DNA from: Casp-actino8 sp040381935
GTDB taxonomy: Bacteria > Actinomycetota > Acidimicrobiia > Acidimicrobiales > Ilumatobacteraceae
Direction: 5' to 3'
DNA: 9,065 nt
Assembly: GCA_040381935.1 (NCBI GenBank)
Contig: JBEIGJ010000078.1
Coordinates: 1-9,065 of the forward strand
Both the position numbers and the translations under genes were made by a program. Shown in pieces: positions 1 through 6,163 of the stretch (positions are counted from its first letter, which is position 1; each line of letters opens with the position of its first letter). Below the pieces are notes generated by a model. The model searched no databases, was not told the DNA's origin, and was given only the letters and a program-made list of their open reading frames with translations.

Positions 1-438
1 CCGGCGACGACCGCGGCCCCGCCGTCGGCGTCATGGCAGGCCGAGATGTTGGCGGCCATCAACAAGTTGCGCACCGACCGCGGTCTGGTGGCGTTGTCCT
101 TGTGCGGAAGTTTGAACCGTTCGTCGCAGAGTTTCGCCGATGTTCTCATCACCACCGGCGGGATCAGTCACACTGGTCCCGATGGATCCGATCTTCGCCA
201 ACGGGTTGGTGCCGCGGGGTACAACGGCTGGACCACCATTGGTGAAAACCTGGCCGCGGGTCAAGGATCAGTGAGTGCGGTGATGGATGCCTGGATCAAG
301 TCCGCTGGACATATGGCCAATTTGGTGAAGGCTGAATATCGACATGTCGGCTTTGGGCGACAGATGGGTAAGTTGCAGAACAACACCAATCAGTCGTGGT
401 TCTGGGTGCAAAATTTCGGTGCCAGCGGCAGTTGCTAG
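1..438 (+). CDS. CAP/SCP (YkwD-like) domain protein, 5' end missing
   Basis: The reading frame is open from the first base of the window to a TAG at 436-438, giving 145 residues, so the true start lies upstream. The first ~11 residues are Ala/Pro/Thr-rich, as in a linker between a signal or anchor region and an extracellular domain. The rest matches a CAP (cysteine-rich secretory/SCP/PR-1) domain: a helix with a Leu-Arg-Thr-Asp-Arg-Gly-Leu pattern, H57 in HTGPDGS, GENLAAG at 81-87 with E82, and the W98...H104..N107 helix followed by a Gly-Phe-Gly strand. C35 and the C-terminal C145 could form a disulfide, which fits export. Actinobacterial CAP proteins are usually secreted; their role is often unknown. 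The protein is unlikely to belong to the CoA-related genes downstream. ATG at 46 is an internal Met inside the domain, not a plausible start. Confidence 0.85.
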   Translation, partial: PATTAAPPSASWQAEMLAAINKLRTDRGLVALSLCGSLNRSSQSFADVLITTGGISHTGPDGSDLRQRVGAAGYNGWTTIGENLAAGQGSVSAVMDAWIKSAGHMANLVKAEYRHVGFGRQMGKLQNNTNQSWFWVQNFGASGSC

Positions 439-441
439 TTC

Positions 442-455
442 GACGCATGTGCGTC
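442..455 (+). terminator. Short palindrome just after the CAP gene, possible weak terminator
   Basis: The sequence gacgcatgtgcgtc forms a 6-bp stem (or a 5-bp stem with a 4-nt loop) starting three bases after the CAP stop codon and followed by a short pyrimidine stretch (tcttc). The position suits a terminator, but the stem is short and there is no real T-run. It could equally be a protein-binding palindrome in the leader of the next gene. Confidence 0.3.
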
Positions 456-529
456 TCTTCGCCCATCACCTGTTCTTGATCCAGCGTCTCGAAACGGTCT
501 GTTCACAAGGCGCCCATTAGGGTGTTCCC

Positions 530-1459
530 ATGACACGGGGGATGTTCACGGTGCCGTCGGAGCGCCGCATATACGGTATGCAACTTCCGGTGCAGGCCCA
601 AAGTTCCTATTTCGTTGCCGAGTGGGAACGGACCGCGGGCCCCGATGAACTTGCTCGTTTGGCTCGAGCTTGCGATGACAATGGCTATGCCTACGTTGGC
701 GTCTGCGATCACGTTGCTCTACCGGAATCAGTGGTGGGCGGTATGGGTACCCATTGGGCCGACCCCATTGCCACGCTCGGCTGGATTGCCGGGTTCACGC
801 GTCACGTGGGCTTGCTGACTCATGTCTACGTGTTGCCCTATCGGCATCCGCGCATAGCTGCCAAACAGTTCGCCACTCTCGATCATCTCAGTAGTGGGCG
901 GGCGCTCATTGGTATCGGTGCCGGCCATGTCGAATCCGAGTTCAATCTCCTGGGAGTGGATTTTCAGCAGCGGGGAGCGGCATTGAATTCGGGAATCCCC
1001 GAATTGGCGGCTGCTCTCGAAAGTGAATTCGTGGATGGTTTTGGGGCGCGCCCCCGACCAGCGCAGTCGCCACGTCCGCCCATTTGGATTGCCGGATCGA
1101 GCCCAGCGGCCATCAAACGTGCGGCCCGTTTGGGTGACGGCTGGTTACCCCAGGGACCCTCGACGTCAGAGATGGTCACCCTGCTGACTGAGGAGCGTTC
1201 CCGGCAAGGTCGCAATGGACCAATAATGATCGGGCACATCACACCTTTTCTCTACATCGGCACTCCTGGTTGGGATGTGGGAGACGGTGTCATCAGCGGT
1301 TCACCGCAAGCCATCGCCGACCAGATTCTGGCTGGCACCGCCGATGGAGTGAATCAGTTACAAGTGCGCTTCAAGGCTCGGTCCTGCGATGAACTCTGTG
1401 AACAGATAGCGCTTTTTGGCCAAGATGTTGCACCACTGGTGACCAGTCTTTCTTCGTAA
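530..1459 (+). CDS. LLM-class (F420-dependent-type) oxidoreductase
   Basis: Luciferase-like monooxygenase fold protein, 309 aa from ATG 530. The family has a TIM-barrel fold and normally uses F420 (sometimes FMN) for hydride transfer to or from a small organic substrate in the cytoplasm. Visible signatures: GYAYVGVCDHV at residues 52-62, the VLPYRHP strand at 101-107, LDHLSSGRALIGIGAG at 117-132 followed by a Glu-Phe, and a Gly-Asp-Gly-Trp motif at 202-205. These fit the Rv2161c-like group of LLM proteins better than the Rv3520c type found at the other end of the window. Start choice: ATG 530 has an AGGG at 519-522, but the conserved N-terminal strand begins only at Met17 (ATG 578, MQLPVQAQ), so a 293-aa product is possible; ATG 542 is a third option. 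It is the first gene of a plus-strand run and lies 50 nt before the next gene. The substrate cannot be told from the sequence. Confidence 0.85.
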   Translation: MTRGMFTVPSERRIYGMQLPVQAQSSYFVAEWERTAGPDELARLARACDDNGYAYVGVCDHVALPESVVGGMGTHWADPIATLGWIAGFTRHVGLLTHVYVLPYRHPRIAAKQFATLDHLSSGRALIGIGAGHVESEFNLLGVDFQQRGAALNSGIPELAAALESEFVDGFGARPRPAQSPRPPIWIAGSSPAAIKRAARLGDGWLPQGPSTSEMVTLLTEERSRQGRNGPIMIGHITPFLYIGTPGWDVGDGVISGSPQAIADQILAGTADGVNQLQVRFKARSCDELCEQIALFGQDVAPLVTSLSS

Positions 1460-1509
1460 TCCAATCAGCTTTCGATTCTTGTAATGCACCGACCACTTGA
1501 GGAGCAATC

Positions 1510-2643
1510 ATGTTGACCAATCTCGATGACTTTCCTATTCATCAAACGTCGGAGCCGATGCGTCACGCGGCCTCGAGCGACCGCAACTTCTACGATCGCT
1601 ACTACTTCAACGGGTTCGACCATGACGGCAAGGTGATGTTTGTCTTCGGACTGGGTGTCTATGCGAACTTGGGAGTGATCGACGCCTTCTTGCTGGTTTT
1701 TCACGAGGGTCAGCACCGTGTCGTGCGGGCATCAGGTGCACTCGATGATGCCAATCGCCTGCGTCCCGGTGTGGGGCCGCTCAGTATCGAAGTTGTCGAA
1801 CCACTGCGGGTGTTGCGTGTGCGCTGTGACGACAATGAGTGGGGCATTGCCTTTGATGCCACCTGGACCGGGTCGATCCCCGCTTTTGAAGAGCCACGGC
1901 ATTACATCCGCGAAAACGGTCGCACCATTTTCGACACCATGCGGCTGGCCCAGACCGGTGGTTGGGATGGCACGTTGTCTATTCCGGGATCGACATTCAC
2001 CCTGACGTCAGATTCGTGGTGGGGGACGCGTGATCGCTCATGGGGTTTTCGACCTGTCGGTGAAAGTGAGCCGCCAGGTATCCGAGCCAGTAATCCCTTC
2101 AGCTGGTTTTGGATTTATACGCCGATTCGATTTCCCGATCACGCCTTGATGATCATCATGCAGGAAAAGCCCGATGGCAGCCGGGTGATGGAAGAAGCCA
2201 CGCGCATCTGGAATGACGGGCGCATCGAACATCTCGGTCGGCCCGATCATGCGCTCACGTATCGGCCCGGAACGCGCTTTGCCACTGGTGGTTCGTTCAC
2301 CATTACCGATCCGGCTGCGGTGACTGGTGGGGCGGTGATCAATATCGAAATCGAACCCTTGGTACCGGTGCACATTGGTATTGGCACGGGTTATGGGTAC
2401 GACGCCGACTGGCGCCATGGCATGTGGCAGGGCCCGTTGAAAGTGGAGAATTTTTCCTTGGATACCAATAAGCCCGAGGACGCGGCGCGACTCTTTGGCA
2501 TCGTGGATGCCTCGGCGCGTTTCCGCTATACCGATCGAGAAGGTCGTCGCCACGAGGGTTACGGTCTTTTTGAAACGATGGCGATTGGACCCCACCATCG
2601 CTACGGATTTGTCGACATGCTCGACGGATATGCAGGGAAGTGA
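1510..2643 (+). CDS. AttH/CrtC-like lipocalin-fold protein of unknown function
   Basis: 377 aa, started by ATG 1510 with a good ribosome site (AGGAG at 1500-1504, 5-nt spacing). There is no signal peptide or membrane segment. The centre carries GTRDRSWGFRPVG at residues 172-184, which resembles the conserved D(H/R)SWG-R core of the AttH / hydroxyneurosporene synthase (CrtC) superfamily, a tandem lipocalin-like beta-barrel fold. The rest is rich in beta-strand patterns and aromatic residues (NFYDRYYFNGF near 26-36, WFWIYTPIRF at 199-208, YGLFET at 351-356), as expected for a barrel binding a hydrophobic ligand. The nearest relatives I can think of are uncharacterised proteins found beside lipid-catabolism genes in Actinobacteria. 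In CrtC the fold hydrates a terpenoid C=C bond, but I cannot claim that activity here. Its stop is one base before the start of the acyl-CoA synthetase, so the two are almost certainly co-translated, and a role on the same hydrophobic acid substrate is a reasonable inference. Confidence 0.8.
   Translation: MLTNLDDFPIHQTSEPMRHAASSDRNFYDRYYFNGFDHDGKVMFVFGLGVYANLGVIDAFLLVFHEGQHRVVRASGALDDANRLRPGVGPLSIEVVEPLRVLRVRCDDNEWGIAFDATWTGSIPAFEEPRHYIRENGRTIFDTMRLAQTGGWDGTLSIPGSTFTLTSDSWWGTRDRSWGFRPVGESEPPGIRASNPFSWFWIYTPIRFPDHALMIIMQEKPDGSRVMEEATRIWNDGRIEHLGRPDHALTYRPGTRFATGGSFTITDPAAVTGGAVINIEIEPLVPVHIGIGTGYGYDADWRHGMWQGPLKVENFSLDTNKPEDAARLFGIVDASARFRYTDREGRRHEGYGLFETMAIGPHHRYGFVDMLDGYAGK
2634..2640 (+). 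promoter_or_regulatory. Ribosome binding site that fixes the synthetase start
   Basis: AGGGAAG lies 4 nt before ATG 2645, inside the last codons of the preceding gene. It supports 2645 as the start rather than the in-frame ATG at 2495, which would add 50 residues that fully overlap the upstream gene and do not look like family sequence. Confidence 0.75.
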
Positions 2644-2644
2644 C

Positions 2645-4225
2645 ATGACACAAACTCGTTGTCTCCAATTAGCCGATGTCTTCGAGGCGATCGCTGACGC
2701 CATCCCCGATGAGCCGGCCTTGATCACCAATGAGGTGACGTTTACGTTTGCGCAACTCGATGAGCGGATCACGCGCCTGGCCAATCATTTGCTTTCGTTG
2801 GGGATGAAGCGTGGTGAGCACGTGGGTATCCATGCCCAGAACTGTCACGAGTGGGTGGAGTCGTTTTACGCTTGCGCCAAAATTGGTGCTGTTGCCGTGA
2901 ATGTGAACTATCGCTACGTGGAAGCCGAACTGCGGTATTTGTACGACAACGCCGATTGTGTAGCGGTCATCGTTGCTCCGGAGTATGTGTCGGCTATCGA
3001 AGACGTGCGTGATGCTTTGCCGAACTTGCGCCACGTGATCGTGATGGGCGACCAGTATGAGGCGGCGCTACAGGCCGCCTCACCCGAGCGCAACTTTCCC
3101 GGACGTACGCCTGACGACCGGTACATTTTGTATACCGGTGGGACGACCGGTATGCCCAAGGGAGTGATATGGCGTCACGAGGACGTGATTCTTGGCGCGA
3201 TGAACTCGGGTCGCGGTAATCGACCCATTGAAAGTGTGGAGCAATTGGCGCAAGAGGCTGCCGACTCGGGTTTCCGTCCGCGACTCATGTCCATCGGTCC
3301 GATGATGCACGGCGGCGGGCAGTGGATCATGGGTAACGCCTACACCGCCGGTGGATGTTTCGTGCTGTACACGAAAAAGAACTTTGATCCCTTGGCGGTC
3401 TGGCAACTGGTGGCCGACGGGGTAGTGACCTCGGTATCGACGATTGGTGATGCTATGGCCCGGCCGTTGGCGGAAGCGCTTTTGGTTGAGCCCCGACCGG
3501 AATTTGATCTGTCGTTGCTATTCGCAATTGGCAACGGCGGTGCACCGTTGTCGACAGGGGTGCGTACGCAGTTACGTGAAGCCTTGCCGAACGTGGCCAT
3601 CCTCGACAGCTTTGGTGCGTCTGAGACGGGGGCGGCGGGGGCGCGATCAGACGACGGATCAGCGATGTCGGCGCCGAAGTTTGCCGTGGGGTCCGATACC
3701 ACAGTGCTCAGTGAAGATGGTCGGGTGTGTGCTGTCGGCGAAGTGGGCAAGTTGGCTCGTAGCGGGAGTATTCCGCTTGGGTACTACAAAGACCCGGTGA
3801 AGACTGCTGAAACGTTTCGGGAATTCGACGGCAAGCGTTGGGTGATTCCTGGTGACTTTGCTTGCATTGAAGAGGACGGGATGATCTCGTTGTTGGGCCG
3901 GGGGTCGGTGTGTATCAACTCGGGTGGCGAGAAGATCTATCCCGAAGAAGTAGAAGCGGCGTTGAAGCAACATCCAGCGGTGTTCGATGCAGTGGTGGTG
4001 GGGACGCCTAATGAGCGCTGGGGTGAACAGGTGACGGCGCTCGTGCAGCTGCGCCCGGGCGTGTCCGCTGAACCGGTCGATGTGGTGGCGTTCAGCCGCA
4101 CGTTGGTGGCGGACTACAAGTCGCCCAAGGCCGTGCTATTTGTGGATCAGGTGGTGCGCACGCCGGTGGGTAAGGCCGATTACCAGTGGGCCAAAGCCGA
4201 AGCCGCCCGTCTCCTCCCCCCCTGA
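2645..4225 (+). CDS. Acyl-CoA synthetase, FadD19/FadD17-like (AMP-forming)
   Basis: 526 aa. ANL-superfamily ligase that activates a carboxylic acid with ATP to an acyl-AMP and then transfers the acyl group to CoA. Visible motifs: P-loop-like YTGGTTGMPKG at residues 163-173 followed by an Ile-Trp-Arg-His-Glu-Asp stretch, DSFGASETG at 321-329 (adenine-binding region), the ribose-binding Asp404 in a Trp-Val-Ile-Pro-Gly-Asp context, hinge Arg419 in GRGSVCINSGGEKIYPEEVE, and catalytic Lys510 in TPVGKADY. Length is complete. The GGTTG-PKG-(V/I)-WRHED form and GRGS-INSGGEK-(Y/F)PEEVE are typical of the mycobacterial FadD19/FadD17 group, in which FadD19 activates C26-type steroid side-chain acids (recalled, not searched). 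The actual substrate here is unknown; the group also contains ligases for other branched or cyclic acids. It is the last gene of the plus-strand run and faces the minus-strand dehydrogenase operon across a structured intergenic region. Confidence 0.92.
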   Translation: MTQTRCLQLADVFEAIADAIPDEPALITNEVTFTFAQLDERITRLANHLLSLGMKRGEHVGIHAQNCHEWVESFYACAKIGAVAVNVNYRYVEAELRYLYDNADCVAVIVAPEYVSAIEDVRDALPNLRHVIVMGDQYEAALQAASPERNFPGRTPDDRYILYTGGTTGMPKGVIWRHEDVILGAMNSGRGNRPIESVEQLAQEAADSGFRPRLMSIGPMMHGGGQWIMGNAYTAGGCFVLYTKKNFDPLAVWQLVADGVVTSVSTIGDAMARPLAEALLVEPRPEFDLSLLFAIGNGGAPLSTGVRTQLREALPNVAILDSFGASETGAAGARSDDGSAMSAPKFAVGSDTTVLSEDGRVCAVGEVGKLARSGSIPLGYYKDPVKTAETFREFDGKRWVIPGDFACIEEDGMISLLGRGSVCINSGGEKIYPEEVEAALKQHPAVFDAVVVGTPNERWGEQVTALVQLRPGVSAEPVDVVAFSRTLVADYKSPKAVLFVDQVVRTPVGKADYQWAKAEAARLLPP

Positions 4226-4246
4226 CCCCACTCAAGATCAACTACA

Positions 4247-4371
4247 TGGGCGCGAAAGGGTGCCAAATCGCGTCACGTTGATGCCCAATGGGATATACGT
4301 TGGCGCTCTTCATCCTCCACCGACATCCAATGGGGATGAAAGCGACGCGAAAGCGCACCCTTTCGCGCCCA
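4247..4371. repeat. 125-nt element with perfect 17-bp terminal inverted repeats
   Basis: The arm gggcgcgaaagggtgc at 4248-4263 is exactly complementary to gcaccctttcgcgccc at 4355-4370, and the flanking bases T4247 and A4371 also pair, giving 17 bp. After a 4x4 internal loop a second stem follows (tcgcgtc 4268-4274 with gacgcga 4344-4350). Inside is a further stem, cgct-c-ttcatcc (4304-4315) with ggatgaaagcg (4334-4344), with one bulged base; its outermost base competes with the second stem. Outside the arms, atcaa (4237-4241) can pair with ttgat (4376-4380). The 8-mer ccaatggg occurs twice (4285-4292, 4327-4334). The element fills most of the gap between two convergent genes. Candidates are a bidirectional terminator, a structured RNA, or a MITE-like/palindromic repeat; I see no clear target-site duplication and no T-run, so the class is open. 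Confidence 0.8.
4346..4367. terminator. Strong local hairpin between convergent genes, possible bidirectional terminator
   Basis: cgcgaaag (4346-4353), a 6-nt loop (cgcacc) and ctttcgcg (4360-4367) form an 8-bp perfect stem on either strand. It lies 120 nt after the synthetase stop and 25 nt after the DUF2889 stop, so it is well placed to end the minus-strand operon. Neither strand has a proper T-run after it, so intrinsic termination is uncertain. The right half is the same segment that can instead pair with 4251-4258 in the long inverted repeat. Confidence 0.45.
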
Positions 4372-4391
4372 AGGTTTGATGATTGGATGTT

Positions 4392-5078
4392 TTAGCCGCG
4401 GATGCGGTTCCACTCGTCGGGATCTCGGCCCAGCTTTTCCAAGCGCTTAGTCACCGACAGCGGTGCACCGATATCGACGCCGGCTCTGATATTGGCCACT
4501 TGCTCACCATCTTCATCCCAAATATGGCACGTATTCAGATTCGACTTGAAGGCCATCTCGCGAGCCTCGGGGGAGAATTCCAGCTGGTTGACATCGCCAC
4601 CGCCATCACGCATTTCACCCATTTTGATCACTCGCATACTCCAACCGCACTGAATCGCCACTGGTCCCATGGCCTGCAACAGCGCCGTGGTATGGGTACA
4701 ACCCCGCGGCCCACCAAAGAGTTCGCGCACCTTATGGGTGAATCCGCGCGCGATCGACAATCCGACCAATTGTTTGTAGCGAATCGTGATCCCCGGACAC
4801 TGGTGATGGGGAAAATCCTTGAATTCCACGTTCGCATCCACGATCTCCATCATCGGAAACGTCACCCGCAACTCGACCACCATGTGGTGAATTGTCAACG
4901 GTTCGGCATCACCCTGTACGTATAAGCCAGCGGGCTTGTCGTCGCGCACCGCACCCCGTAGCAGAATTTCGGTATCGCTTACCTTGAAGGCCCGCACTTC
5001 ATAATTGCGGGTGTGGATCGGGGTGTAATGCGGATCATCGGAGAGGATCGGATTGGGATTTGGTGCGGGTTGAGCCAT
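4392..5078 (-). CDS. DUF2889 family protein
   Basis: 228 aa. The family assignment rests on the central block: HHQCPGI at 91-97, a Leu-Val-Gly-Leu-Ser-Ile-Ala-Arg-Gly segment at 104-112, FGGPRGCTHTTALL at 121-134 and NTCHIW at 182-187, which match my recollection of DUF2889 (PF11136-type). The function is not established. The recurrent His and Cys positions (H64, H65, H91, H92, C94, C127, H129, C184, H185) look like candidate metal or catalytic residues. There is no signal peptide or membrane span, so it is probably cytoplasmic. It is the third gene of a minus-strand operon, 35 nt after the small acyl-CoA dehydrogenase subunit. The start is supported by alignment of the N-terminal His/Pro-rich segment leading into a beta-rich domain; the upstream AAGGA is rather distant (about 16 nt). 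The context suggests a step in the same CoA-linked pathway, but that is inference. Confidence 0.8.
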   Translation of the reverse strand: MAQPAPNPNPILSDDPHYTPIHTRNYEVRAFKVSDTEILLRGAVRDDKPAGLYVQGDAEPLTIHHMVVELRVTFPMMEIVDANVEFKDFPHHQCPGITIRYKQLVGLSIARGFTHKVRELFGGPRGCTHTTALLQAMGPVAIQCGWSMRVIKMGEMRDGGGDVNQLEFSPEAREMAFKSNLNTCHIWDEDGEQVANIRAGVDIGAPLSVTKRLEKLGRDPDEWNRIRG

Positions 5079-5113
5079 GAGATCTGAGAAACGTCCTTAC
5101 GTTGCGAGGGTGG

Positions 5114-6163
5114 TCAGGAGTTGACGAGTAATTGCCCCAACCGGGCCAGACTCGGTTGGGTCGATCCCAATTGCAGTTCGAGTTGCTTGTGCAACAAGAA
5201 GTAGCGATGCAGCGGATAGTCGCGGTCTACGCCGACACCACCATGCACATGGTGAGCACCATGCATGATGCGCCATCCACCTTCAGCCGCCCAGAACTTC
5301 GCGGACAGCAACGCTTCTTCAGCCGGTAGTCCCTCGCTCATTCGCCAAACCGCTTGCCATGCAGTGAGCCGAACGCCTTCAGTGTCGATGTAGGCATCAC
5401 CTGCTCGCTGGCTGACTGCTTGGAATGAGGCAATGACTTTGTCGAATTGCCGCCTCGACTTGGTGTACTCACCCATCAGCAAAAGCGCAGCCTGACAGGC
5501 ACCCGAAGTCATGATGGTGGCCGCAGCAATACCGCGGTGCAACAGATCCCGCACCGCAGTGCTGTTGCCAATGCATTTGGCGGAGGCATTGGCGAACTCG
5601 ACCAGCGCATCGGGTACGCCGGTAGTTGTCTCCTGTCGAGTCACTGTGACCCCGGGATCATTTGCTTCAACGGCATACAAACCGTCAGCAGCAGTCACGA
5701 CAAATCGCGTGGCCATCAAGCCGTGGGGAACACAGACCTTCGTTCCGGAGATTTTCCCGTCGATCACGCTCGTCGCTGGTGTGAACGGATCGCCGACTGG
5801 TTCATGAATGGCCGCGGTCACGATGACCTCGCCTTGGAGCACTCCGTTCAACAGTTCGGGGAATTGAATCAGACTGGGTGCGGTCAACCCCATCACCGCA
5901 AAAGCGGGCACCGGTGCCGCGGCCCGACCGATTTCCTCCAAGACGATGGCGGATTCAATCAGTCCCATACCTCCGCCACCAACGGACTCTGGCAGCGCCA
6001 CGCCGACGAGCCCGGCATCGGCCAGTGTGCGCCACAACACCAAATCGGTTCCGGTCTCGGTTCCGCTGATCTGCTTGAGATGAGATGGAGTACAAACGTC
6101 GGAAAGTATGCGCCGAGTGAGCGCACGAAGTTCTTCTTGATCGGGTGAGAGTGAAAAATCCAT
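5114..6163 (-). CDS. Acyl-CoA dehydrogenase, small (beta-type) subunit
   Basis: 349 aa, acyl-CoA dehydrogenase fold: an N-terminal helical domain beginning MDFSLSPDQEELR, LPESVGGGGMG at 57-67, a middle beta domain around 110-190, and a C-terminal helical domain. It keeps the YTKSRRQFDKVIASFQAV motif (233-250), whose Arg-x-Gln-Phe part contacts FAD across the subunit interface in the family. Its C-terminus, however, has HGGVGVDRDYPLHRYF at 307-322 and ends without the usual Gly-Gly-Thr-(x)-Glu FAD-binding signature. The missing feature is present in the neighbouring 391-aa gene, so the two probably form an alpha2beta2 heterotetramer like mycobacterial FadE26/FadE27 or FadE28/FadE29 (known for steroid side-chain acyl-CoAs). 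Its ATG shares one base with the stop of that gene (TGATG), which implies translational coupling and matched amounts. Confidence 0.93.
   Translation of the reverse strand: MDFSLSPDQEELRALTRRILSDVCTPSHLKQISGTETGTDLVLWRTLADAGLVGVALPESVGGGGMGLIESAIVLEEIGRAAAPVPAFAVMGLTAPSLIQFPELLNGVLQGEVIVTAAIHEPVGDPFTPATSVIDGKISGTKVCVPHGLMATRFVVTAADGLYAVEANDPGVTVTRQETTTGVPDALVEFANASAKCIGNSTAVRDLLHRGIAAATIMTSGACQAALLLMGEYTKSRRQFDKVIASFQAVSQRAGDAYIDTEGVRLTAWQAVWRMSEGLPAEEALLSAKFWAAEGGWRIMHGAHHVHGGVGVDRDYPLHRYFLLHKQLELQLGSTQPSLARLGQLLVNS

Noticed and set aside
476..529. Promoter for the first oxidoreductase (TTGATC at 476-481)
   Set aside because: A plausible -35 alone; no TAnnnT-like -10 at 16-18 nt spacing.
1435..1447. 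Palindrome actggtgaccagt near the end of the first oxidoreductase gene, as a terminator
   Set aside because: It lies inside the coding sequence, gives only a 5-bp stem with a 3-nt loop, has no T-run, and the next gene in the same direction is 50 nt away.
2495..2644. N-terminal extension of the acyl-CoA synthetase from ATG 2495
   Set aside because: It overlaps the well-supported upstream gene completely, is Arg/Val-rich and unlike the family, and a ribosome site sits just before ATG 2645.
2038..2784. 248-aa open frame on the minus strand
   Set aside because: It lies opposite the AttH-like and synthetase genes, has low-complexity shadow-like composition and no recognisable domain.
4247..4371. 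The intergenic element as a proven MITE
   Set aside because: The terminal repeats would fit, but no direct target-site duplication flanks them and copy number cannot be judged from one window, so it is kept only as one option.
4237..4380. The intergenic inverted repeat as an integron attC site
   Set aside because: The size fits, but the ends do not match the RYYYAAC and GTTRRRY core sites (right end reads gtttgat), and no integrase or cassette gene is seen.
5447..6148. 233-aa open frame on the plus strand
   Set aside because: It is antisense to the small acyl-CoA dehydrogenase subunit, whose family motifs are clear; the translation shows no domain.
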